A DNA stretch of 64,000 nt from Alnus glutinosa (taxonomy: Eukaryota > Streptophyta > Magnoliopsida > Fagales > Betulaceae), in NCBI RefSeq assembly GCF_958979055.1, contig NC_084888.1, positions 8,293,501 to 8,357,500 on the forward strand, written 5' to 3'. The position numbers and the translations under genes were made by a program. Shown piece by piece: positions 41,049 through 51,636 of this stretch (positions are counted from its first letter, which is position 1; each line of letters begins with the position of its first letter). A model generated the notes under the pieces. It saw nothing but the letters and a program-made list of their open reading frames with translations. It ran no database searches and had not been told where the DNA came from.

Positions 41049-41333
41049 GGAGAATATTTCAAAATACATCCCAACCAATATAGCAAGGTCACCAGAGCGC
41101 CACCCCCAGGACATAACAGCCAAATCATATAGACTGTACGCTGTATGGGTCTATACTATACCATAGAGCAAAAGTTCCACCAAAGCAAGACCCTTTTTTG
41201 CCCATAATGGAAAAATAAACAACAATATAATGGAGAGCTAAATCACAAAATAAAAGAGGTAATTAGTAGGATAGAAATAATTTGCAACAACCATTCAATT
41301 TAATGGGTTATAAATTTTTCATAATATATTCAC
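41049..41333. repeat. Segmental duplicate, right copy (partner at 38.3 kb)
   Basis: See the left copy. The two are in the same orientation and separated by about 2.7 kb that contains the LINE-like fragment and solo LTR. Both copies are AT-rich and non-coding and end in similar CATTTAATTT / CATTCAATTT sequence. Confidence 0.7.
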
Positions 41334-41710
41334 GAAAATAAATAATTTTATTGAAACACACCAACAGCAATGAAATGGTCAATTACATGATGCAAAATTT
41401 CGTGCTGCATAATTGAGTTCAAATTTCTGAAGCCTAATACTCACAATAGTCAAGTTGCAGCAGTGATTCACATGCAAATTTTCATTCAAAGCACTCTTGA
41501 TCGAGAAATTGAACAGTTGCGGCCTATGTTCTGGTTCTCTTTGAATATTAGGCTTGGACCGCACCTACCGTCTTGTCCCCGCACCTACTTGAGCGGACAC
41601 ATTAAATAGGTGAATGACTTTCAACAATATACAGACAAAAAAGCTACAAGCGAATAAGCGATCTCAAGGATTTGACCAATGCAGAGTGCAGATAATTACT
41701 TCCACTGTCC

Positions 41711-41743
<33 letters not shown>

Positions 41744-41954
41744 CACAATTTCATGGAAAAAGAATTTATCGTTTTCCTATATAGTTTCACTTGGCTGAGA
41801 ACTAACCAAATTAAACAAAATGAATAATGAATATGCTTCAGACAAGGTTCTTGGCACCAACAGACTAATATCCTGGCCAATCACCAGAACTGAAACATTC
41901 TGAAAGTTCACAATAAGACCAGTTTCTTCCTAGACCTGCTCCTAGGAATAGGAT

Positions 41955-42128
41955 CTCTTCATTTCAAATGACTATTCATTTCATAGTCAGAATTTAAAGT
42001 TGGTGCATCTAACCATGTGTATGATAACAATATTAGCACGTCCTTTAAAAAGCTTAAATAATATAGCATCATATACATCATTAGATGCACTAACTTTAAA
42101 TCGAGATCATGAAATAAAGGCGATCCTA
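41955..42128. mobile_element. MITE, family A copy
   Basis: Arms with ATTTCATAGTCAGAATTTAA, AGTTGGTGCATCTAACCATG and the complement ATTAGATGCACTAACTTTAA pair over about 50 bp with some mismatches, around a centre containing TTTAAAAAGCTTAAATAATA. It shares modules with the 3.76-kb copy. Confidence 0.6.
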
Positions 42129-42485
42129 ATCCTGCTTAAATGCGTTTGGCCCAACAGCTCAGCTCCCATCAGACTATGTTCCTACAAAGTCATGAATGGA
42201 TGAGAACCCTTGCTATTCACCTCTCTGATAATAGATATGCACACTAAGACAGTGAATTGAGCAAGGGCAACTCAAACACACTGTTCACCAAGCACAGCCC
42301 ATTCTGCATGACTAATTAATGCATTTTTGGAGTTAAACACATAACACGGCAAACCTGTTCAGGGACATCTTTGTTAAGAAGCAAAGACACCGCAGATGCA
42401 TTTTTGAAGTTGACTCCTGCATTATCTCAAATTGATCCACCCGTAACCTCATCTCTGTGAATGTGACCATATATTCAGTATAGTT

Positions 42486-44087
42486 TTAAGAAGCACTCTC
42501 CATTAATATTCTGTTGAGATCACATGTCCCACTATCAAGATTATCAATCATCTCGGTAAAGAAAATGCCCCAAGAATCACTGTCAACTCCTCCATTTGAC
42601 ATGGCCAATGAAAGAACCTTTACGACTTCTTCTTCCTGTCCCGAGTCATAAAGTCCCTCAATCAATATAGAGTAAGTCGAATTGTTCGGCAAACATCCTT
42701 TTTCCAACATCTCCTCCAGGATTCTGATCCCCTCCTTTGCATTGCCAACCTTACGAAACCCCTTAATCAACATGTTATACGTAAAAGCATTAGGAGCACA
42801 TCCCTTTTCCACCATGTGATCCCACAACCTCCCCGCTTCATACAACTCCCCTCTCTCGCACATCCCCGCTATAAGTGTATTATACGTCAAAACACTTGGA
42901 ATGGAACCCTTCTCAAACTCATCAAATAACTTCCTGGCTTCCCATATTTTCCCCTTATTACAAAGCCAATGTATAAGGGAGCTCAATATAACATTATCCG
43001 GCATAACATTCTTCTTCAATAGCCTCTTCCACAACAAACACGCATCCTCAACCTTCCCTTCTACGCACAACACATCGATCACCTTACAACAAAGTGTCGA
43101 GTTCGGTATATACTTCTTCTCAAGCATATCATCAAGCAAGTTACGTGCTTCCCCTGACCTTTTCGCTTTACAATAAGCATCAATCATGACATCGTAAGCA
43201 ATCTCATTCGGCTCAACCCCATTCTCCTCCATATCATCCATCACCTTGATTGCATCGACCAACCTCCCTAGCTTACAAAAGCCATCCATCAAAACTGTAT
43301 ACGCAGTCGCATCGGGCATCCATCCTCTATCCAAAAGCTCACCAAAAACCTTCTTCGCACTAACCATATCTCCCCGCGCAACATACCCACCTAAAATCGT
43401 AGTGTAAGTAACCAAATTAGGTATCATTCCCATCGCAGGCATTTCATCGAGCACCTTGACTGCACCTTCCACCTCATTCTTCTTACACATGCCTTTGATC
43501 AAAATATTACACGTGAACACATTAGGCACGACCCCAAATCTCGATTTACTGTTCTTGAACAATACATGCACAAAACTATACCGCCTGGTCTGAACCAAAG
43601 CGTTTAACAAAGTGTTCAACGACCTCACCGAGCGTTGAATACCGAAGTCTTCAATGCGTAGGAAGGTTTTTAACGCCGAATCAGGTCGACCCGCGAGGCC
43701 ATAACTTCGAATTACGTCGATAAAAAGGTTTTCGCCGCATTTGATCTGAGAACGACTAAGCTCCGAGAGCAAGGACTCGACGGCTTCGAACTCGCGGGCG
43801 CGGCCGAGGCGTTGGATGATGGCGTGGTAGGTGTCGTAATTGTGGGAAAAACCGTGGTGGAATTTGCCAGCGTAGTGGAAGATTTGGACGGCAAGGTCGA
43901 GATTTTGCTGGCGAGTGACCATGGAGACGAGGCGCTTGGGGTAGAGCCGCTGGGGCCAGGGCTTGATCGGAGGCGTGACGGTGTAGGATTGGGGAATAGT
44001 CTGGTTGGGATCGACGGTGGAGAACGGACGGAAACGGACGGTGGCGATCATGAGGTGGCGGTGGTAAGACTGGCCGCGACGTAACAT
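42486..44087 (-). CDS. P-class PPR protein, single exon, probably mitochondrial
   Basis: An uninterrupted 533-residue frame. The N-terminus ([20 protein letters not shown]) is rich in Arg and Ser, lacks acidic residues, and looks like a mitochondrial presequence. From about residue 85 there are roughly a dozen 35-residue P-type repeats, e.g. [60 protein letters not shown] and [20 protein letters not shown]. No E, DYW or SMR domain follows. P-class PPR proteins bind specific organellar transcripts and act in stabilisation, processing or translation. The sequence recalls Arabidopsis At5g16420 (assignment from memory, moderate). Lack of introns is usual for this family. Confidence 0.92.
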   Translation of the reverse strand: MLRRGQSYHRHLMIATVRFRPFSTVDPNQTIPQSYTVTPPIKPWPQRLYPKRLVSMVTRQQNLDLAVQIFHYAGKFHHGFSHNYDTYHAIIQRLGRAREFEAVESLLSELSRSQIKCGENLFIDVIRSYGLAGRPDSALKTFLRIEDFGIQRSVRSLNTLLNALVQTRRYSFVHVLFKNSKSRFGVVPNVFTCNILIKGMCKKNEVEGAVKVLDEMPAMGMIPNLVTYTTILGGYVARGDMVSAKKVFGELLDRGWMPDATAYTVLMDGFCKLGRLVDAIKVMDDMEENGVEPNEIAYDVMIDAYCKAKRSGEARNLLDDMLEKKYIPNSTLCCKVIDVLCVEGKVEDACLLWKRLLKKNVMPDNVILSSLIHWLCNKGKIWEARKLFDEFEKGSIPSVLTYNTLIAGMCERGELYEAGRLWDHMVEKGCAPNAFTYNMLIKGFRKVGNAKEGIRILEEMLEKGCLPNNSTYSILIEGLYDSGQEEEVVKVLSLAMSNGGVDSDSWGIFFTEMIDNLDSGTCDLNRILMESAS

Positions 44088-44319
44088 GGTCGAGAGGTCT
44101 TTTACTTTGGGCGAAGAACTGTAGGTTGAAGATGTATTTCATTCGTCGAGAGGAGACAACATGTCGCCTTTCAGCGCAAAATCAAATCACAAAGCGGCGT
44201 GCCGTTCGGTCCGACAAACACACGTTGCAAACTACTCGTATGACGTCAAAACGACAATGGATTTATTTAATTTTTGAGAGAGAGAATGGATTTATTAAAG
44301 GTAGAGTAAGGCTGCTACT

Positions 44320-44495
44320 TAATTAATAGATTATTATATGATTATCATATAATTTAATAAAATAGTAATAAAAATTAATCATTAGATTAATATTAAAAAA
44401 AATAATTATTAGATTAGTATTAAAAAAATTAAAGCTAATTTTTTACTGTTATGTCATTCTATTTTTATAATAGTTGTACTAAATAGTATTACTAT
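44320..44495. mobile_element. MITE, family C copy
   Basis: The right end (AGCTAATTTTTTACTGTTAT, then GTACTAAATAGTATTA) is the inverted counterpart of the left end of the 24.28-kb element. The left part is degraded and AT-rich. No coding potential. Confidence 0.45.
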
Positions 44496-45241
44496 TAAGA
44501 TCTAAAACAAAGAAATGAAAAAAATAATGTGATTTATAAATAATGAATGAAATAAAAAATTAAAAAAATTAAAAAAAAAAATGATGAAAGGGGAGTGTGA
44601 TCATTTTCATATCTAACCAACTTTATGAAAGGGAATAACTTTTTTTTTTTTGAGGTTATTAAAGAGAAACAATGTAATTCTTGGTGAAGAGTTAAATTGT
44701 ATTTTATAAATACAGATGGGGTCAGAGAGAATTTACACACAATTTATTCATACTATTTTCTATATATTTATCCTCCTGAATTTTCACTGGCGGGAAGATC
44801 CTTCCAATTATCTGTATTCTATTTCCTTCAAAATTCCAACACTCCTGAGGTGATTAATTTTATTTTTTAATATATATGATTTTTTGAGATATTTTCAAAG
44901 GCAAAAAGGTGAAAGAGTTGGGAGACAAGCCCCCTTCAATTCAGCCAGAAAATTTATTTTTGCCCCAACACTATCTAATATGAAGCAATGGCTCATCTAT
45001 TATTTATGTGTAATGCTATATATAAGACTCATGTTTTATTTTTATCATTTCAAAAGTGATGTCACTTTTAAAATTATCATTAAATTTAAGATGAACTATT
45101 AAGAAATTTTGATTTAAGGGTGATTTTGAAATCGACATCGCATTTAGGGAAATAAAAAGAGAACATAAATCTTCCTTATAGCATTACTAATTATCTATCA
45201 ATTAGGGTGCATGCTATTCAACGATTTTATTGCATGATTAA

Positions 45242-46362
45242 TGCTCCGTTTGTTTTGGCGTAAAATGATTTCTGAAAAATAATTTCGACATTTTACGGTG
45301 TTTGGTGGGGGCGAAAATAATGGTTAACGAAAATCGTTTTCAGTTTGACCGTAAAAACTTCATTAATTTTCGAAAAACGATTTACAATTTTTAAAACCGT
45401 AAATCGTTTTTTAAAATTAAACTCTTCATTCTTACACGTACGTTTGATATTCGATTGTCAAAATTTAACAATTGTCGATCGTCGGAATCCAACAGGCGCC
45501 GGAGTATTTTGCGACAATTGCCTATAATGCTCCGTTTGTTTCTACGTAAAATGGTTTCAGGGAAGTCATTTTTCAGGAAATCATTTTCCGTCGAAAGCAT
45601 TTTCCGGTGTTTGGCGCGTACGGAAAATCGTAAATATTTTTTTATATTTTTATTCAATCATATTAACTTATAAAAATCAATTTTTATTCACAACATAAAA
45701 ATATTAATGTAAAATAATATAAAATCATCGATGACGAGATTCGGTCGCTGACCGACAAGATTCTGACTATTTTTTCCTGATTTCGGCTAATATAGCCAGA
45801 ATTCGAGATAAAGGCCGGAATCCGGACCGTTTCTTTGGAATCTGGGATAGCCGGATTCCGGCACAAAAGGCCGGATCCCGGCAGGCTGGCCGGATCTGGC
45901 CAGATCCGTCCGATCGCTCGGCCGGGAACCGGCCTCTTTGGCCAAGGCTGGCCGGGATCCGGCCTCTCTAGCCAGGGCCGGCCAGCCGGCCGAAATCCGG
46001 CTCTCTGGCCAGATCCGGCCAACTGGCTGGAATCCGGTCAGATTGGTCGCCGGAATCTGGCTGACTGGATTCCGGCGAAGGTGGCCGGATTCCGGCAACA
46101 TTAACCGGATGTTGTCGGATTCCGATACCGGCAATATTTCGATGGTGGTCGGCTACTTGAACGTGAAGGTCGACTATGTCGTTTAAAATAGATCGACTGC
46201 GTCTGATGTCTTCGGAAAACGATTTAAAAAGCGTAAATCATTTTCCGAAATTTAATAAGCATTTTTGGTCAAACAGAAATCATTTTCCGGTTGACTATTA
46301 TTTTCGCTCCTACCAAACACCGAAAAATGCCGAAATCATTTTACGCCGAAATAAACGGAGCA
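45242..46362. mobile_element. Long-TIR DNA element with TAA flanks and GC-rich core
   Basis: Starts TGCTCCGTTTGTTTTGGCGT and ends in its complement (...ACGCCGAAATAAACGGAGCA). The inverted ends can be followed inward for about 170 bp with moderate divergence. It is flanked on both sides by TAA (45239-45241 and 46363-46365), the target size and sequence of PIF/Harbinger elements. A second start of the same type, again preceded by TAA, lies inside at 45528 and suggests nesting. The core (about 45830-46130) is a GC-rich array of GGCCGGATCCGGC-like units. No transposase was found, so it is non-autonomous. Confidence 0.7.
45830..46130. repeat. GC-rich degenerate array of CCGGATCCGG-like units
   Basis: About 300 bp in which GGCCGGATCCGGC, GGCCAGATCCGGCC and GATTCCGGC variants recur every 15-30 bases on both strands, in sharp contrast to the AT-rich surroundings. 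Many units are themselves palindromic. A smaller related array lies at 48620-48760. Short open frames across it are products of the repeat, not genes. Confidence 0.75.
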
Positions 46363-46725
46363 TAAGATTTTCTAATTCTTTTGAAATTAGAAAAGAATGG
46401 GACGGACAGTGGAGATTGGAGCATAAGGAGTCAAATCGAGTTGGCTAAAAGAGGAAAAAAAAAAGTTGTGAAGGGGAAGAGACAGTCAAACTCGAGGAAA
46501 AAGGACACGTGGTGGAGTGCATCAGAAAACTATTTTCCCACCAAAAAGATCTCTCAATAATAGGGTATTAAAGCAGAACACAGTACGTGTCTAGTTGATT
46601 CTATATATCCGGCCACCATCGTCTCCTCAAACAAGCCTTTGCCTTTCCATTGGAAGAATATAATAAAATAATTAACTACTAATTTATTAAACACTCCACC
46701 ACCACCGCCACCAACATCACCAACT

Positions 46726-48077
46726 TAGGGGTGTAAATTCGGACCGAATATAACCGGCCGGGAAATTGGATCCGAGCATTAACCGGCTCCGAGAAACCGG
46801 AAAATCTGGGTGGTACCCGGAGCCGTAGCCGGGTATTTATTTCAAAAAACCTCGGATATACCCAGGTATCCGGCTCCAGGTAGGTTATTTAATTAAAAAA
46901 AAAAAAAATTTACCCTCTACCCTTTTATCTTAATACGACACAACTTACTATGGGCTTAAAAAGGGTGAGGAGCATTTTGTCATTTTCTTAACAATTTTGT
47001 TGCCCTATCATTGTCAAGTATCAAAACTCAAAAGAGTCAAAGACCCTTCAATTTCCTCAGTGCCGCCGCTCACTTCTCTGCATCACTTCAAAAATCCATT
47101 CAAAAATCAAAACTCTGCATCACTTCTTTGAATCATCTCCTTCTCTCCATCACAATTTCCTCACTGTGACTCGTTCACGACGTTCAGCCCACTGATCCTT
47201 TACCGAACCCTTACGCCTCCGCGCCACCCTTCACCTCTGGCTATTCTCCCTCTGATTACCCCATTTATCCCTCCACGTACCCTCCATTTTCTCAAAATCC
47301 CGATCCTGTCCCTGCCCCTGCTCCTCCCCCTCTCCCTTCAACTGCTCCTTCGTACACCCCAACCACAAACCCCAATCTGCCCTGTTCGTTCCCTCCTTTT
47401 GAGTCCCACATGCCCTACCAACCTCCCAATCAGCAGCAGCCCTATTATCCACCTTACGATCAGCATCAAACTACTCCGATTCTCCCAAACCCTTCCCAAA
47501 TTCCGAATCCCTACTCGGCTTCGTACAGCCACGCCAACGCTTCGACCCCTCCCGTACTCGGCCCCGATAACCCCTACGAGAGTTCTGTGAAATTCGATTC
47601 CACAGGTTTGAAACTTCAGCCCAAAATCTTGAATCTTTGAAACTTTTTTAAAATATTTGAGTTTTTTTTTTTTGACTTTCTGGGGTTTGGCATAATAGGT
47701 GGCTCACTAGCTCGTGCTCGACTGCTCGGTGCTTCAGCACTCTCTATTACTTCTCTTTTGAGCTGAATATTATTGTAATAAAGTGAATGTTTTAGAATCA
47801 CATAAGCCCATCTATCTTAGTCCAGCCATCTCAAGATTTCAATTCAGGTTTTGTTACACGTAATTGTGATTTTTTTTGCAATGGAAATGGTTATTTGTTA
47901 CAAAAATTAATTTTTTTTAAAAAAAAATATACCACCCGGACTGGATAACCGGGATACCCGGGTCCGGGCGGTTATTCGGTCTGGGGCCGGGTGTTGAATA
48001 TAAAAAACCCGAGTACTTGAAGCCGGTTCCCGGTTTTCACCCAATACCCGGGAACCCGCTTCGGGTTTACACCCCTA
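46726..48077 (+). mobile_element. hAT-type element carrying a captured host exon
   Basis: It starts TAGGGGTGTAAA and ends TTTACACCCCTA (perfect 12-bp inverted ends). It is flanked by a perfect 8-bp duplication CACCAACT (46718-46725 and 48078-48085), diagnostic of hAT transposition. Subterminal parts are CCGG/CCGGGTA-rich (46740-46890 and 47930-48060), as usual for this group. The interior contains no transposase but a host-derived segment (47170-47606 and following intron-like sequence). The element is 1352 bp. Confidence 0.88.
47170..47640 (+). pseudogene. Captured Pro/Tyr/Gln-rich exon plus intron start
   Basis: An open frame after a TGA at 47167-47169 reads TDPLPNPYASAPPFTSGYSP, continues rich in P, Y, S, Q and N (e.g. 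YQPPNQQQPYYPPYDQHQTT), and reaches NPYESSVKFDSTG. There a good donor, TTCCACAG|GTTTGAAAC, occurs near 47605, and the following sequence is intron-like. The first in-frame ATG is at 47410. The presence of the donor and intron implies capture from genomic DNA, not from mRNA. The parent gene was not identified; low-complexity Pro/Tyr-rich N-termini occur in several plant families. Expression is unknown. Confidence 0.6.
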
Positions 48078-48146
48078 CACCAACTGCAGGGGGGCCATCG
48101 TCATTTGCCTCCCAACCACCACTTGATTTGGCATGGCTTTTTTTTT

Positions 48147-48165
48147 GGGGGGGGGGGGGGGGGGG
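48147..48165 (+). repeat. T9-G19 homopolymer junction
   Basis: A run of nineteen G residues directly follows nine T residues, the only long G tract in the window. It could form a G-quadruplex or reflect sequencing/assembly uncertainty. Confidence 0.9.
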
Positions 48166-48599
48166 TACTGTAGTAGTACTGAAAAGGTGCGAGAGAATTT
48201 AATTTATTTATACTAACTTGGTTTCTATAGGGACCAAGCTGGTCAGTAATTTTAATGGAGAAATCTAACCCATTCTCGAGTTAGAAAAAATTAAAAATTT
48301 AATGGTATTTTTAAATGTCATATTAATTGAAATTAAAATGAATACTCATTCGTGTAAGATTTTTCACATTAATAACCAAAACAATGAGCATACATAGAGA
48401 AGTAGAAAATAAGATCCTCCCTTCCAAAATGAGACGGAGATTTATATAAACACGATTTTTAAAAGTATTAAATAATATAAAATTATGTATTGTTAGACGC
48501 ATAAACTATCTATTTCTTTTGAAATTAATAGGTCCTTGGCCATGAACCTCCTGATTCTCTGACATGATGGCCGAATTATAACTATTCGCTTTTGAAACT

Positions 48600-48872
48600 A
48601 TTTGGCAAATGCTGCCAAATTCGGCTGAATATGATCGGATCCTGCCATTGATCGGGCCGGATTTGGAATCTGGCCATTTTGGCCGGATCCGGTCAAACTT
48701 TCTCGCTGGAATTCGGCAATGGCGATCGGACGTTGTCGGATTCCGACGGCATTTGCCAAACTCTGATTTTTACATTTTATAATTTTTTCGTGCGAGCCAA
48801 ACACCGAAAAATATTTTTGAGATCAAAATTATTTTACGTCGGAAATCATTTTACGTCGAAACAAACGGAGCA
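48600..48872. mobile_element. Truncated copy of the TGCTCCGTTTG/TAA element
   Basis: The right end matches that of the 45.24-kb element (...TTTTACGTCGAAACAAACGG-AGCA followed by TAA). It is preceded by a small GGCCGGATCCGG-type array and GGACGTTGTCGGATTCCGAC. The left terminal repeat is missing or unrecognisable. Confidence 0.6.
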
Positions 48873-48879
48873 TAAAAGT

Positions 48880-51222
48880 AAGAAAATTCTCCCAAACAAC
48901 TTTAAAATGTGTTACGTATGTATGTCCTCCTTTTGGTTGCATGTTTGATTGAACCATGCCAGACCAATAGAGGCAATTGCTTGCCTAAGGAGAGAGAAAG
49001 AGAGATTTTTTTTCTTTTTAAGAAGTCATATTTGGCTCCACTCAATTTCTTTTCAACTCAACTCAATTTTTTTTCACCCGGTCTCAAATTTTTTTCAACC
49101 CAATTAAAGAAATATATATAACGAAAAAACATTAAAAAAACTGAACCACCCCTAAACAGTTTTCGTAGGTGGCTCAGCCACTCCCAAACAGTGGTGAGAC
49201 TGGTTTGGAATTTTTCTTTTCAATTTTTTTTTTTCTTTTTCTAAATATATTAATTGAGATTTGATGTGATTTATTGAGGGGGTGTTTTTTTTTTTTTTTG
49301 ATAGAATAGGGGAAATGAAAAATTGGGATGAAGTCATAACACATCGGATTGATTTTAAGAGGAAGAGGTAGACACAGACAGTCTTACAAGCTAAATCCAG
49401 AATATCTCTTCAAAATGGTCTATCTCTTGAAGAGAAGAATGAGCTTATAAGGCCGCTTCACTCTACATTCCTCTCCGATGTAAGACAGAAAGCACACACC
49501 TTTTTTTTTTTATTCTTTTTTAATAAAATAAAAAAAAAGATGAAGTGACAACACATTGAATTGATTTTTGGTGATACTTCCACACATTCCAATTGTTTTG
49601 CTGCTGCTGCCCAATAATTCGGATAATGAAATAGCATTTATGGTAGCCAATATGATAAGGTTTGGTTGTTGATTTTATATTCCTGTTTTTTTTAATTTTT
49701 TAATTTTTTTTTTAAAAAAAAACCAATTTTATATTCCTATTAAGATGTGGGCCTACGTCATGATTCCCAGGAATGTCATCCCACCAAATTTGTGTCGGTG
49801 ATCATCATCCCTAGTTGCTCCACTTCACTTTGAATAGGTCAAAGACAGCTTTATCAAGTTGTTAAGTATGATTGCTCTCATGGGTGCCCTAGCCCTTACG
49901 ACAAGTTTCCTCCCAATTTCAAATCAAAATGATGTAGCACCTTCATGTACTAATTTTAAATAATGAACCATTAAAGAAAGTGGATCTCTCGTCTTGTCTA
50001 AAATTATTAGTAGCAGTTTTTTAAAATTTTATTTTATTTTTTAAATTTATGAAAATTCTTTAAAAAAGTAACAGACTTATTTGGTGTTCCTTAAACCAAA
50101 GGGACCAAAAGTATTATCCTAAACCAATGGGATAAGGAATCTCTATAATTTTAAATAAATTGTAGATTATCAAATTATGGGAATTCAAACTGTTCCTTGC
50201 ATTGAACAGTGTGAAAAATGATACATGTTAAAAATGTGACATAGAACTAATAAAATTGTGTATATTTTCTTTAAGCTTTTACGCTTTACGTCGTAAAAAA
50301 GTTTTGAACAAAAAACTGTCTTTTAATTTTATGAACGAGTGTCGCTTCAAAAGTTAAGAAAAAAACATTTTGAAAGAAAAATTATTTTTGGCTGCCTCAG
50401 TAATGTGCCACCTTATTAATATGTATAATTTTTCAAGCCGTTCGATGCAAGGAATGACCTAAATTCACATAATTTTAGAATTTACAATTTTTTTTAAAAT
50501 TGTAAAAAATCATATCCAAATCTAGGATAATACTTTTGATTCGGTTAACATTATTTTAATGTATAAACAAACTATATCTTTCTTTTGCTTTTTTTTTTTA
50601 ATATTTATTTGAAAAAATATTTAAATAATATAAAAGAAAAATAAGAAAAATTATTGTTGAGTTTATTCGAATAGAAAAACCAAAAGTAGTTTAATTCTTT
50701 AATTTTTTTTTTTTATTAAAAAAAAAAACTATAAAAACCTGATGATATTGCTCCGGATTCGTTCAATTAAAATACATCCATAAACAGAAAACAAGAAAAA
50801 AAACACAAATGGGCATACCTAACCAGCCTCTCTCATTTTTCAAAAGTTTTTTCTTTTTAATTTTTAATGTAGGAAAATGATTCAATCCGTAATCCATTAG
50901 CAAACCTACAAGAGGTTTTGGCAGACAGTGTTGAGCCGAAAATGAGGCTGAATCTCACTATATGAAAAAAAATAATGCTACTGGTGTGGAAAAAGCAATA
51001 AAGAGAAGAAAAGGACAAGACCATATTTCATAACTTGACTCTCTTTATCATCGTTACCCTTGAGAGTCGGGAGAAGTACCCCAGTCCTGTCTGTCGTCCG
51101 CCTCATCTTTTCAATCCTTTGTCTCTGCCTTTACTAACTCCTACTTACCTCCAACACAAAAACGACGAAGACACAAGAGTTGTGTCACATACCCCTCCAG
51201 CTCACATCCATCTGGGGTGAAA
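48880..51222. other. Intergenic, AT-rich, upstream of the RAB gene
   Basis: Multiple T and A tracts, no protein-like frame. A block at about 49350-49500 (CTTACAAGCT ... AGCTTATAAGGCCGC ... GATGTAAGAC) has the wording of a plant LTR end. The last 200 bp before the ATG are less AT-rich and probably include the promoter and leader of the RAB gene. Confidence 0.4.
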
Positions 51223-51595
51223 ATGAATCAAGAAATGAGTGGGATTGAGACGGAGACTAGTTGCCAAGAGGATGTGCCGGAGAAAATTGATTATGTGTTC
51301 AAGGTGGTGGTGATCGGAGACTCCGCGGTGGGGAAGAGTCAGCTGCTGTCCAGGTTTGCTAAGAACGAGTTCTGCATTGACTCCAAGTCCACCATTGGTG
51401 TTGAGTTCCAGACCAGGACTGTTTCCATTAAGGGCAAACTCATCAAGGCCCAGATCTGGGATACTGCTGGCCAAGAAAGGTTCACTTCTCGGTTCTCTCT
51501 CCCTCCCACAAATTATTCTACCATCTTTTTTCTTTTTTTTATCTGTCTTTTCTCTGCTTCTGAGAGTTTGAATCTTAACGTTAATGGAGGCATTG

Positions 51596-51636
<41 letters not shown>

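Noticed and set aside
43712..44142. Open frames overlapping the N-terminus of the single-exon PPR gene
   Set aside because: Compositional by-products of GC-rich presequence codons; the 533-residue PPR frame explains the region.
45684..46186. Overlapping 80-115-codon open frames on both strands at 45.7-46.2 kb
   Set aside because: They arise from the GGCCGGATCCGG-like repeat array, which stays open in many frames; repetitive Gly/Pro/Arg peptides, no domain.
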